A stretch of DNA of 40,170 bases from Methanobacteriota archaeon (GTDB lineage Archaea > Halobacteriota > Methanosarcinia > Methanosarcinales > Methanosarcinaceae). The notes beneath the pieces are model-generated. The model was not told the DNA's origin and ran no database searches. It saw only the letters and a list, made by a program, of their open reading frames with translations. The stretch covers positions 1 through 40,170 of the forward strand of contig JAENYU010000022.1 of the NCBI GenBank assembly GCA_016841625.1. Reading direction: 5' to 3'. The translations under genes and the position numbers were made by a program. Numbering within the stretch: the first letter of the stretch is position 1; each line of letters begins with the position of its first letter. This document shows, piece after piece, positions 26,133 through 34,600 of this stretch.

Positions 26133-26498
26133 TTCTGCAGAACCCGGATATTATTAACCCGGATAATATTACCTGATTTAATAGTTACCCGGATATTATT
26201 TATCTGAAGATTGTTTACCCGGATATAGTAACACTGTGAATAATATGTATGAACCCGGTCAGAATTTTTACGAAAAACCAGGATTCCAAAGGATTCAGGA
26301 AACCCGGATCATGTTTCCCCAGCAGAAATTCCCGACAATTATTGACAGTGTGGAAGCCATATGTTTAAACCTGGGATATCAACTGACAATTATCAACCGG
26401 AATAAACATTTAAGCTTATATCAACCGTTTTGATATACAACCAGAATAAACATTTAAAACCTATATCAACCGTTTTGATAACTCCCGAAGTGATCATT
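26133..26498. other. cbiB-cobZ intergenic region with a duplicated segment
   Basis: This 366-nt gap breaks the cob cluster. It has imperfect ACCCGGATATTATT copies (about 26145-26230) and a direct duplication of about 42 bp (26394-26480) just before cobZ. I see no gene in it. Confidence 0.6.
26394..26480 (+). repeat. Direct duplication of about 42 bp upstream of cobZ
   Basis: 26394-26435 and 26438-26480 both run from CAACCNGAATAAACATTTAA to TATATCAACCGTTTTGATA, with small differences between them. Each copy contains AT-rich, TATA-like sequence, so a promoter or operator may have been doubled. Confidence 0.85.
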
Positions 26499-27041
26499 AT
26501 GAAGTTATCCGATATTGAGGAGAGGGACCTGAAAAAAGGGCAGCCTGAACATATAGAGGAAAAAGCTACTATTGACATCCTCGACGTTCTGGCAGAAGAA
26601 GGTATCAGCGTACAGAACCTTGCAGATACGGCTCTCGAAATGTACGTCCCGCACCCGGGGCTTGAGACCAGGGAAAAAGCCGAGGCATTGTTTAAAAGGG
26701 AACTCAAATTCGCCCTTTCGGACCCGAACCTCTGCCTCCTGATCTACTCGGGAATTTTGCTGGAAAGAGAAGGCAGAGCCGGGACCCTTCCGAACCTTAG
26801 CAAAAAATCCTATGAAAAAGACCTGTCTTTTATCATCGCAGACGAGGTGCTGGGCAACAGCATCGCTAACTACATTAGCGGGTCCAAAGGAACTTTTGAA
26901 TTCGTGAGGTTCGATAAGCAAAAACCGGGAATCCTTGCAAGGCTCGGGCCTTTCATGGATGACGTGATCGGAGGGTTGATAGGAGGCGTATCTTCCAACA
27001 TGTATTCGCGAGGTATGACAGACTGTAAGAGCAGTGACTGA
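26499..27041 (+). CDS. cobZ: Alpha-ribazole-5'-phosphate phosphatase, archaeal type
   Basis: Removes the phosphate from alpha-ribazole phosphate or from cobalamin phosphate in the last steps of cobamide synthesis, replacing bacterial CobC. The 180-aa protein resembles the PgpA-like CobZ described in M. mazei: an N-terminal helical [21 protein letters not shown] segment and [38 protein letters not shown] (given here by its parts). I chose ATG 26499, four nt after AGTGATC; an upstream ATG is inside the duplicated DNA. Position between cbiB and cobS supports the call. Confidence 0.85.
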   Translation: MKLSDIEERDLKKGQPEHIEEKATIDILDVLAEEGISVQNLADTALEMYVPHPGLETREKAEALFKRELKFALSDPNLCLLIYSGILLEREGRAGTLPNLSKKSYEKDLSFIIADEVLGNSIANYISGSKGTFEFVRFDKQKPGILARLGPFMDDVIGGLIGGVSSNMYSRGMTDCKSSD

Positions 27042-27061
27042 AAAAACGGACGGTGAAGCAG

Positions 27062-27904
27062 ATGAATTCTTATCTACTTGCTTTTAAGTCGGGCTTTGGA
27101 TTCCTTTCCACGATTCCAGTGGGCATCAGCATGGAAGGGATCGACGCGCTTATGAAAAAAATCTACTTTTACCCCGTTGTGGGAGCCGTACTCGGACTGC
27201 TCATCGGGGCAGCCGCATATATCGGGCAGGCAGTTTTTCCAGATTCTATAATTGCCGCCCTGATTATGGCATTTACATACTACCTTACAGGCTTCAATCA
27301 CCTTGACGGGGTTACGGATATCGGGGACGGTTTCATGGCCCACGGGTCCCCTGAAAAGAAGATAAAGGCTTTGAAAGACACAACCCTTGGGACCGGAGGG
27401 GTGTCTACATGTATTCTTTTGTTGTTAATGTTTTACGCTTCGATAAGGGCTGTGCAGGCCGAAGGCACAGTTGCTTTCGGGTCAGATCTTCCCTTGCTAA
27501 TGTTTTCAGCCCTGTTTATAGCAGAGGTCAGCGCCAAACAGTCCATGCTCACCATTGCAGCATTCGGAAAGCCCATACCTCCTCAGGGAGATCAGGCATA
27601 TCCTGGCCTTGGAAGCATGACCATAGACGGTGCAACTAAAACGAATTTCATAATAGGTCTTGTTTTCGGAGCGGTTGTATGTTTCCTGCCCTTCGGAATC
27701 ATCGGATTGCTTCCATACCTCGCAGCCTGCGGCTCGGCCCTGGTGCTCCTGAACCGGAGCTATGCCCATTTCGGGGGCCTGAATGGAGACGGGATCGGTA
27801 TGGCAAACGAACTTGGCAGGGTGGTTGCCCTGATTACTATCGCAGTTATCCTGAAATTATCTATAAACGGAAACCCGGGAGGATTTGAATGGACGCTATT
27901 GTAA
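27062..27904 (+). CDS. cobS: Adenosylcobinamide-GDP ribazoletransferase
   Basis: Membrane cobalamin-phosphate synthase that joins adenosylcobinamide-GDP to alpha-ribazole (phosphate). It is 280 aa with about seven hydrophobic segments. The metal-binding motif [17 protein letters not shown] is intact, and [13 protein letters not shown] and [13 protein letters not shown] are also family features. I chose ATG 27062 with GGTGA 5 nt upstream over the in-frame GTG 27053. Its 3' end overlaps cobY by 16 nt, so the two are probably coupled. Confidence 0.94.
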   Translation: MNSYLLAFKSGFGFLSTIPVGISMEGIDALMKKIYFYPVVGAVLGLLIGAAAYIGQAVFPDSIIAALIMAFTYYLTGFNHLDGVTDIGDGFMAHGSPEKKIKALKDTTLGTGGVSTCILLLLMFYASIRAVQAEGTVAFGSDLPLLMFSALFIAEVSAKQSMLTIAAFGKPIPPQGDQAYPGLGSMTIDGATKTNFIIGLVFGAVVCFLPFGIIGLLPYLAACGSALVLLNRSYAHFGGLNGDGIGMANELGRVVALITIAVILKLSINGNPGGFEWTLL

Positions 27905-28500
27905 TGGCAGGAGGAATGGGCCAGAGGCTCGGGATTGGGGAAAAACCCTGTATTGAACTGCTTGGAAAACCACTTATTTCTTACGTAATCGATACCTTGA
28001 GGAGCGCAAAGAATATAGACAAGATCTTCGTAGCAGTCTCACCGGTCACTCCCAAGACCGAAATCATGCTCCTGGAACGCTATAAAGGCGAAGTCGGGGT
28101 GATCCGGACCTTTGGCGGGAATTACGTGGGAGACATGATCCATGCCGTGGAAACTTCCGGGGCAAAGGGCCCCGCAATGATTATCATGTCGGACCTGCCC
28201 CTTCTTGACTCAGGAATGATAGACTCGGTTATCGAGAAGTATAAGGAAGCAGGGACTCCGGCCCTATCGGTTTATGTCCCGATCAACGTCTGCAAGGAAG
28301 CAGGGATCCGGCCGGATACCGTCTTTAACAAGGAAGGAAAACTAATCGTGCCGGCGGGAGTGAACATTCTGGACAGTTCGAATATCAGACAAGAACAGGA
28401 AGACTTTAATCTGATACTGAATAATCCCAAACTAGCAATGAATGTGAATACTGTTAAGGACCTGCAGCGCTGCAAGGAACTGCTGCAAGGTGTAAATTAA
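27889..28500 (+). CDS. cobY: Adenosylcobinamide-phosphate guanylyltransferase, archaeal
   Basis: Transfers GMP from GTP to adenosylcobinamide phosphate. Archaea use CobY, a MobA-like nucleotidyltransferase, instead of bacterial CobU. The 203-aa protein opens with [20 protein letters not shown], the GTP loop, and has MSDLPLLD, a metal-binding Asp segment. It completes the cobamide cluster, overlapping cobS. A suf gene begins only 5 nt after its stop. Confidence 0.94.
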   Translation: MDAIVMAGGMGQRLGIGEKPCIELLGKPLISYVIDTLRSAKNIDKIFVAVSPVTPKTEIMLLERYKGEVGVIRTFGGNYVGDMIHAVETSGAKGPAMIIMSDLPLLDSGMIDSVIEKYKEAGTPALSVYVPINVCKEAGIRPDTVFNKEGKLIVPAGVNILDSSNIRQEQEDFNLILNNPKLAMNVNTVKDLQRCKELLQGVN

Positions 28501-28505
28501 AAAAA

Positions 28506-29255
28506 TTGCTAGAGGTGTCATATATTCTAACCTTAAAAAACCTGGAATTATGCCGTGATGGAAAAAAGATCCTGCGCGGGGTCAACCTGGAAATTGGAAA
28601 CCAGGAGATCCACAGCATTATTGGTGCAAACGGTGCGGGAAAAAGTACGCTTGCCTATACCCTAATGGGACTTCAGGGCTACGAAAAGAAGGGAGGCAGC
28701 ATTATTTTTGACGGGGAAAACATCGCGGAACTCTCAATCACGGAACGTGCAAGAAAAGGTATAACCCTTGCCTGGCAGGAACCAGCCCGCTTCGAAGGGC
28801 TCAAAGTCAGGGACTACCTTGCAATCGGAGCAAGAGGCAACGGCGGCATCACGGAAGAGGAGCTAAAAGACGCCCTCTGCAAAGTCGACCTGAACCCCGA
28901 AAAGTACCTGGACAGGGAAGTAGGGGAAGCCCTCAGCGGAGGCGAAAGGAAAAGGATCGAACTTGCCTCCATCATCACCATGAAACCGAGACTTGCCATC
29001 CTCGACGAACCTGACTCGGGAATCGACGTAGTCTCCCTGAAGGAAATCGTAAGCCTGATTCGGGCTCTCAAGGAAAACGGCTCTTCGGTGCTTGTGATCA
29101 CACACAGAGAAGAGATCGCAGCTGCCTCGGACAAAGCATCCCTCATGTGTGAAGGGTCGATCCTGAGGAGTGGAGACCCCATGGAGATCAGCGAATTTTT
29201 CAAAAGCAGGTGCATCCCCTGTGACAACAGGGTATATCCCCTAAAGGAGAACTGA
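28506..29255 (+). CDS. sufC: SufC-type Fe-S assembly ATPase
   Basis: Soluble ABC-type ATPase of Fe-S cluster assembly, 249 aa at most. Walker A GANGAGKST, Q-loop WQEPARFEG, signature LSGGERKR and Walker B LAILDEPDSGID are intact and of SufC type. It pairs with the SufB-like gene 2 nt downstream; methanogens carry just this minimal SufCB system. The start is unusual. TTG 28506 and GTG 28515 lack ribosome sites, while AGAGGTG (28511-28517) is well placed for ATT 28524, where the protein would begin ILTLKNLEL. I give the longest form. Confidence 0.9.
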   Translation: MLEVSYILTLKNLELCRDGKKILRGVNLEIGNQEIHSIIGANGAGKSTLAYTLMGLQGYEKKGGSIIFDGENIAELSITERARKGITLAWQEPARFEGLKVRDYLAIGARGNGGITEEELKDALCKVDLNPEKYLDREVGEALSGGERKRIELASIITMKPRLAILDEPDSGIDVVSLKEIVSLIRALKENGSSVLVITHREEIAAASDKASLMCEGSILRSGDPMEISEFFKSRCIPCDNRVYPLKEN

Positions 29256-29257
29256 CG

Positions 29258-30220
29258 ATGGCCCGGACAAAACTTGACATGATCTCAAAAGAAGAGGAAG
29301 ACATGACCGCAGCCTATGCTGCGGCCGGGGGAAACTCAGAAGTCCTGCACAATCACGAAATGTCCAGCCTCGTAGTTAGCGGGAACAAAGTGCTCAGCGC
29401 AAACGGGACCGAAGGGATTGTACTTGAAAAAAAGGAAACCGAACATGGCGTAGACATCAAAATGACCATCAAGAAAGGGTACAAAATCCCCCTCCCGGTC
29501 CACCTCTGCTTCGGTTTGATCCCGAAAGACGGAATCCAGGAAATTCAGATGGACTTCGTAGCCGAAGAGGATTCCGAAGTAGAGCTTATCGCCCACTGCA
29601 CCTTCCCGAATGCTGTAAAGGTCATCCATAAAATGGACGCTAAGATGGTCATCGGAAAGAATGCGTCCGTAAAATATACCGAGACCCACTTTCACGGCCC
29701 CCACGGTGGAATCCAGGTGCTCCCGAAAGCCTATGTTAAGATCGAAGAGGGGGGCAACTACTCCACGAACTTCTCCCTTATTTCGGGGAGAGTAGGGTTC
29801 CTTGAGTTTGACTACAGCGTGGATGCGGGAAAGGATTCCATCTGCGAAATGGTCACAAAGGTCTACGGGAAAGCCGACGATAAGATCAGGATTCTTGAGA
29901 AAATCGCCCTGAACGGGGAAAACGCCCGGAGTGTTATCAAAAGCAGGCTTGCAATCACTGACGATGCCGTATCCGAATTCAGGGGAATCACGGAAGGCCA
30001 CGCCGCCATGGCCCGCGGGCACGTAGACTGCATGGAAGTCATCCAGGGCAACGCAAAAGCCGAAGCTGTGCCCATCGTCCGCGTCGACCACCCTCTTGCT
30101 AAGGTCACTCACGAAGCAGCCATAGGCTGTGTGGATAAAAAGGAAGTCGAGACCCTCATGGCCCGCGGCCTTGACGAAGACGACGCAATTGACATCATTG
30201 TGAAGGGAATGCTTGCCTGA
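29258..30220 (+). CDS. sufB: SufB/SufD-family Fe-S scaffold protein
   Basis: Scaffold component of the minimal SufCB system, 320 aa, shorter than bacterial SufB. The right-handed beta-helix region runs through the centre, and the C-terminal domain ends with DHPLAKVTHEAAIGCVDKKEV, then an LMARGLDEDDA helix, as in the family. HFHGPHGG near residue 145 is conserved in the archaeal branch. GGAGAA lies 6 nt before ATG 29258, and the gene starts 2 nt after the sufC stop, so co-translation is likely. Confidence 0.9.
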   Translation: MARTKLDMISKEEEDMTAAYAAAGGNSEVLHNHEMSSLVVSGNKVLSANGTEGIVLEKKETEHGVDIKMTIKKGYKIPLPVHLCFGLIPKDGIQEIQMDFVAEEDSEVELIAHCTFPNAVKVIHKMDAKMVIGKNASVKYTETHFHGPHGGIQVLPKAYVKIEEGGNYSTNFSLISGRVGFLEFDYSVDAGKDSICEMVTKVYGKADDKIRILEKIALNGENARSVIKSRLAITDDAVSEFRGITEGHAAMARGHVDCMEVIQGNAKAEAVPIVRVDHPLAKVTHEAAIGCVDKKEVETLMARGLDEDDAIDIIVKGMLA

Positions 30221-30323
30221 GGGCAGTATTCTCCATTTTCACCCCGGCAGGAATTCGAATTCCATACCACCAGCCGGAAAGGATTCGATTTATTGAAAAG
30301 GATTCAAAACAGGAGTTGAAAAC

Positions 30324-30689
30324 ATAAACAGCTATGTTGCCATCCTCGGAAAAAAGTATTCTGAGAAAAACCTCCAGCTGATAACAGGCAAAAAGGACGT
30401 ATGTTCCCACATAGAGAACATCGGCGAAGAAACGCTGCTTCTATGCGAAGTCATCGAAGAACCCTTTAAACTCCCTTACATGCTGGAAAAATTTTACACC
30501 ATGCAGATTAAGAACGAAAAAGCCTTTCAGTTTTCCCTGCTCAGGGTACAGGTCGATGCTGACCTGAGGATGCACGAGGACATCCAGATGTACCAGCAGA
30601 GAAAGTACGTGGCAGAAACCCTTGAAAAACTGCTCTACGGGGAACTGATGCTCGGGGGAGATGTCCCGGAAATCGAAGATAGTTATTGA
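30324..30689 (+). CDS. Unknown 121-aa protein, apparent ATA start
   Basis: A soluble protein of unknown function downstream of sufB. The open frame runs from 30297 to 30689 without ATG, GTG or TTG before ATG 30480, yet the sequence before 30480 is clearly coding-like (SYVAILGKKYSEKNLQLITG and ETLLLCEVIEE). AGGAG at 30311-30315 lies 8 nt before ATA 30324, which would start M-N-S-Y-V-A. So the true protein is probably 121 aa initiated at ATA, or the ATG has mutated. The short form from ATG 30480 (69 aa) is the conservative alternative. A YQQRKYVAETLEKLLYGEL helix near the end is notable. Confidence 0.55.
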   Translation: MNSYVAILGKKYSEKNLQLITGKKDVCSHIENIGEETLLLCEVIEEPFKLPYMLEKFYTMQIKNEKAFQFSLLRVQVDADLRMHEDIQMYQQRKYVAETLEKLLYGELMLGGDVPEIEDSY

Positions 30690-30753
30690 ACTGCCTTTTT
30701 AGGAATACCGTTCTTAAATTCGATCATTTCCATATTCGGCATTTCAGTTAAAC

Positions 30754-30820
30754 CATCCATTAAGAAACCTTTTCATCATCCATTAAGAAACCTTTTCATC
30801 ATCCATTCAGAAACCTTATT
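30754..30820. repeat. 23-nt tandem repeat, 3 units
   Basis: CATCCATTAAGAAACCTTTT plus CAT is exact at 30754 and 30777, and diverged at 30800. It lies after the 121-aa gene. Confidence 0.9.
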
Positions 30821-31595
30821 ATCCCCTTTTTACAGGCCCATATTCAAAAAAACGGCTCTTTTTTCGGCCCGGGTTTCAAAAGCTCCTCATTCTTCTGCTC
30901 ACGTTTCAAAAACCCCCAATTTTCGACCAGCATATAAAAGAAGCTTTTTGTTTTTTCACCCAATTTGGGATAAAATAAACTGATTTTCCGTTTTATACCC
31001 GGATGAATTCCTTTTTATCAGTCTATAGTCAGGAAAACTTCCCATTTGCTGTCCGTAATCCGGAAAAAAATCCGGCAATTCATTTTGTTTTTGCCGTCCA
31101 TATTTACATATTTTTACATTCGGTTTCAATTCTACCCATATTTCAGGGATCTTAGATTCAGGAGCTGCTTAATCATAAAAGAAGCAGCTAAATCTCATTT
31201 TCACGGACGAAGATGTATATTGCTGAAAAAATAAATTTGGTAGGAATATAAATAAATACATTGATCCAAAAGATATTAAACGGGGTAAATTAAAGCCCGG
31301 GAAACCAAAACTATCCGACAAAATTTCGACAGAAAGCCATCAGGGAATATAAGGGAAACGAACCGGAAGACCTGCAAGGTCCGCAATATTATGCAAAAAA
31401 CATGCGGGAAACATGCAGAAAATCCCGGTTCGTAAAAAGAATTCACCGGTAATCAGATATTACAGACGGAGAGGGGGATGATACCGGAGCAGAGATTAGC
31501 CAGCACATATCTTAGTGGGAACTGTAGAGCCGGTATTGGAAAACAGGGTTCCTGGAAAAAACCGGGATGGAAAAGCCGGAATGAGGAAAACCCAA

Positions 31596-31660
31596 AAAGG
31601 GGAGAATCCAGAAAGGGGAGAATCCAGAAAGGGAAGAATCCAGAAAGGGGAGAGCCCACT
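31596..31660. repeat. 16-nt tandem repeat, 4 units
   Basis: AAAGGGGAGAATCCAG is exact at 31596 and 31612, has one change at 31628, and is diverged at 31644. It probably lies within the mtbC leader RNA. Confidence 0.9.
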
Positions 31661-31750
31661 GAAAAGAAAGTAAAGAAATCATTTAACGGGGGGATAGACA
31701 CTTTTCCGGGAAGAAGACATTCACGCCGAAGAACGGGAGAGCAGGAAGAT

Positions 31751-31802
31751 CCTCACGCCTGTAGAGGCACTCATACTGAGCCATTAAGGCATCTGAGTGA
31801 GG
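31751..31802 (+). promoter_or_regulatory. Structured segment of the mtbC leader
   Basis: CCTCAC (31751-31756) can pair with GTGAGG (31797-31802). Inside, GCCT-GTAG-AGGC forms a hairpin and GCC-ATTAA-GGC another. CACTCA (31768-31773) can alternatively pair with TGAGTG (31794-31799), competing with the outer stem. A two-state leader element is possible but unproven. Confidence 0.35.
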
Positions 31803-31861
31803 AATAACTGAGTCATTGAGGCATCCCACCCTAATGACATGAGCCTGAAAGGAGGTTTAAA

Positions 31862-32512
31862 ATGGCAAGCAAAGAAGAACTGATACAGGAACTATCAGAT
31901 GCAGTCATATCCTGCAAGAAAGACAGGGTACTTGAGGCCGTAGAAAAGGCAAAAGGGGTAATGGAACCGGCTGAGATTATCGAAAAAGGACTTGCAGCCG
32001 GAATGAACGAGGTAGGTACCCTTTTTGAGAGAGGGAAACTCTTTCTGCCCCATGTTATGATGGCCGCAGACGCCATGACGGCAGGGGTCCAGGTGCTTGA
32101 GGCCGAAATGCCTGTGGGAGAACAGAAAAAGAAAATGGGGGTTATCGTGAACGGGACTGTGGAGGGGGACGTGCACGACATAGGCAAGTCCATTGTCTCC
32201 ACCATGCTCCAATCCGCGGGCTTTGAAGTACATGACATAGGTAGGGACGTCCCGATACGGAACTTTGTTGAAAAGGCAAAGGAAGTTAATGCTAACATGA
32301 TAGGACTTTCTGCCCTTATGACCACCACGATGCCGGGACAAAAAGAAGTTATCGAGCTCCTCAAGGAAGAAGGAATGAGGGACAGAGTAAAAGTCATGGT
32401 AGGTGGTGCCCCTGCGACCCAGGCCTGGGCTGACAAGATTGGCGCAGACTGTTATGCAGAAAACGCAAGTGAAGCCGTTGCAAAGGCAAAGGAGCTCATA
32501 GTCGGGAAGTAA
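31862..32512 (+). CDS. mtbC: Dimethylamine corrinoid protein
   Basis: Small corrinoid protein that receives the methyl group from dimethylamine via MtbB and passes it towards coenzyme M through MtbA. The 216-aa protein has the N-terminal four-helix cap (about 1-90) with FERGKLFLPHVMMAADAM, and the B12-binding Rossmann domain with D103-x-H105-x-x-G108, H105 being the cobalt ligand, then TPG-like segments and GGAPATQAWADKIGADCY. AAAGGAGG lies 8 nt before the ATG, a near-perfect ribosome site. mtbB follows after 33 nt. Assignment to dimethylamine rests on the adjacent MtbB. Confidence 0.93.
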   Translation: MASKEELIQELSDAVISCKKDRVLEAVEKAKGVMEPAEIIEKGLAAGMNEVGTLFERGKLFLPHVMMAADAMTAGVQVLEAEMPVGEQKKKMGVIVNGTVEGDVHDIGKSIVSTMLQSAGFEVHDIGRDVPIRNFVEKAKEVNANMIGLSALMTTTMPGQKEVIELLKEEGMRDRVKVMVGGAPATQAWADKIGADCYAENASEAVAKAKELIVGK

Positions 32513-32545
32513 TGAACCGTATTTTCTGAAAGGAGGTGAAAGAAA

Positions 32546-33949
32546 ATGGCAACGGAGTATGCGTTAAGAATGGGAGATGGGATGAGGATCTCCCTGACAA
32601 AAGAAAAGATTCTGGAGGAACTTGAGGCAGGATCTGCTGACGCGGCAGACCTCGGCGAAATCCCTACCCTCAGCGGCAATAAAATCGAAAAGCTTGCAGA
32701 GATTCTCATGATGCCCGGGAAAGCCGTAAGTGTGGAACAGGGCATGGAAGTTCCTGTGACCCACGACATAGGGACCCTCAGGATCGACGGGGACCAGGGA
32801 AACAGCGGGGTAGGAATTCCCACAAGCCGCCTTGCGGGGTGCATGCTGCACGAGAGGGCCTTTGGCGCTGACACCATGGAACTCGGGCACATTGACTACA
32901 GTTTCAAGCCGGTAAAGCCGGTGGTTGCAAACGAGACCCAGGCCATGGAAGTCTGCCAGCAGAACATGATCATCCCCCTGTTTTACGGGGCAATGCCTAA
33001 CATGGGGCTTTACTATACCCCGGACGGGCCTTTTGAAAACCCGGGAGACCTCATGAAAGCTTTTAAAATCCAGGAAGCTCGGGAGTCTATGGAGCATGCA
33101 GCAGAGCACCTGACCAGGGACACCGTGTGGGTCATGCAGAGGCTTATGGCAAGTGGGGCTGACGGAGTAAACTTCGATACCACCGCTGCAGCCGGGGACG
33201 CGGACATGTTCGGGACCCTCCACGCAGTCGAAACCCTGAGAAAGGAGTTCCCAAAAATGTACATAGAAGTGGGCATGGCCGGGGAGATCGTACTTGGGAT
33301 GCATGGGGAACTCGAATACGACGGCAAAATCCTTGCGGGCATATGGCCGCACCAGCAGGCACCCCTTGCCGCAAAAGCCGGGGCGAACGTCTTTGGGCCG
33401 GTCTGTAACACCAACACCAGCAAGACTTCTGCCTGGAACCTGGCAAGAGCGGTTACCTTCATGAAGGCAGCTGTCGAAGCCTCCCCGATCCCCTGCCATG
33501 TGGACATGGGAATGGGGGTTGGCGGAATCCCGATGCTTGAGACCCCACCAATAGACGCCGTGACCAGGGCCAGCAAGGCAATGGTAGAGGTTGCAGGCGT
33601 AGACGGCATATAGATAGGGGTCGGCGACCCGCTGGGTATGCCGATTTCTCATATCATGGCCTCCGGCATGACCGGGATCAGGGCAGCAGGGGACCTTGTC
33701 GCAAGAATGCAGTTCTCAAAGAACATGAGGATTAAAGAGGCAAAGGAATACGTCGCAAAGAAGCTCGGAGTCGATACCATGGACCTCTCGGACGAATACG
33801 TCATGAGGGAACTTCGGGAAGAGCTGGACATCGGCGTGATCACCTCCGTACCGACTGCTGCAAAGGGGATCGCCGCAAAGATGAACATAGAAAAACTCCT
33901 TGAAATTGAGATCAACTCCTGTGACCTCTTCAGGAGACAGATTGCATAA
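32546..33949 (+). CDS. mtbB: Dimethylamine methyltransferase, pyrrolysine at residue 356
   Basis: Transfers a methyl group from dimethylamine to the corrinoid of MtbC, giving methylamine. The frame is interrupted only by TAG at 33611-33613, codon 356, and the MtbB family continues after it ([18 protein letters not shown] and on). Position 356 is where I recall pyrrolysine in MtbB, so TAG is read as pyrrolysine, not as a stop. The full protein is 467 aa, the family length; ending at TAG would remove the last 112 residues. AAAGGAGGTGA precedes the ATG. Residue identity and the TIM-barrel-type sequence are typical throughout. Confidence 0.95.
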
Positions 33950-34021
33950 TTGGGAAACCTGAGAATGGTTTAGCGCAAATAAATTAATGGAAAAAATATC
34001 CGGGAAAACAGATATAGACGA

Positions 34022-34031
34022 TTATATAAAA
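34022..34031 (+). promoter_or_regulatory. Candidate mttB TATA box
   Basis: TTATATAAAA is the best archaeal TATA box in the mtbB-mttB gap. It predicts transcription from about 34052 and a leader near 550 nt. Confidence 0.45.
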
Positions 34032-34155
34032 TAAAAATCGATCGAGAATTATAAAACTCTCTGTTATATGTAGGGGGAGGAAGGGGGCAAGATCCACAAA
34101 GGGAGCAGGATTTTGGCTGAAAAGTGACACAGTTCTCCAGTATAACCGCTTAAAC

Positions 34156-34206
34156 GAAGAAACTAAAAGAAGAAACTAAAAGAAGAAACTAAAAGAAGAA
34201 ACTAAG
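34156..34206. repeat. 13-nt tandem repeat, 4 units
   Basis: GAAGAAACTAAAA is exact at 34156, 34169 and 34182, and slightly changed at 34195. It lies in the predicted mttB leader, 395-445 nt before the start codon. Confidence 0.92.
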
Positions 34207-34336
34207 CTGAGAACCGGGCTTCTTAAAAAATATCGGAAAAACGGATAGTTTAGGCCATAAAAAAGGAAAGAAACTGAAAAGCAGAAGTGGGGGAGAACTG
34301 AATTTTAGGGGCATTTATACTTTGAACTTTCAGATG

Positions 34337-34369
34337 CAGCCAGCAACGCAACCTGCAACTGGCAGGCTG
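34337..34369 (+). promoter_or_regulatory. mttB leader hairpins
   Basis: CAGCC (34337-34341) pairs with GGCTG (34365-34369), and CCTGC-AACTG-GCAGG (34352-34366) forms a hairpin that overlaps the same region, so the two are alternatives. It is of unknown function. Confidence 0.3.
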
Positions 34370-34600
34370 GAAGGGCTTTGCAAATAACAGGCTTTAGTGA
34401 ATCCCGGCTTCGTTAAACCCAGGCCCTGAAGCCAATTTTGAGCTACCGCAACAGAAAACAGAGAATATTCCTTCTGCGAGTCCCGATAAAACCGAATATG
34501 CGTAAAAGCAAATATGCAACATAATCCCCGGACTTGCCCGCAGCAGATGAAAGCCGAATAGACACAAAAGAAAAAAATCAGAAAGAAAAGGAGAGAGAAA

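Larger units (their letters stand above)
30690..31861. other. Long region upstream of mtbC
   Basis: No gene is supported in these 1172 nt. It holds a 23-nt array (30754-30820), AT-rich DNA with TATA-like sequence near 31243-31256, a 16-nt array (31596-31660) and a structured segment (31751-31802) before the mtbC ribosome site. If the promoter is near 31250, the mtbC leader is about 590 nt long. Long leaders are known for Methanosarcina methyltransferase operons. Confidence 0.55.
33950..34600. other. mtbB-mttB intergenic region and mttB leader
   Basis: No gene is supported in these 651 nt. It contains a strong TATA box near 34022, a 13-nt array (34156-34206) and hairpins near 34337-34369. It probably includes the mtbB terminator, the mttB promoter and a long mttB leader of roughly 550 nt. 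Confidence 0.55.

Noticed and set aside
26236-26433. 65-aa plus-strand frame before cobZ
   Set aside because: It has no ribosome site and runs into the duplicated non-coding segment.
31046-31234. 62-aa plus-strand frame
   Set aside because: It has a TTG start, no ribosome site and AT-rich random-like composition.
31478-31807. Plus-strand frame of 109 aa in the mtbC leader
   Set aside because: Its middle is the 16-nt repeat array and its composition is unlike the neighbouring proteins; an upstream control frame is possible but not supported.
32564-33652. Minus-strand frame of 362 aa
   Set aside because: It is the antisense shadow of mtbB, with His/Cys-rich composition typical of such shadows.
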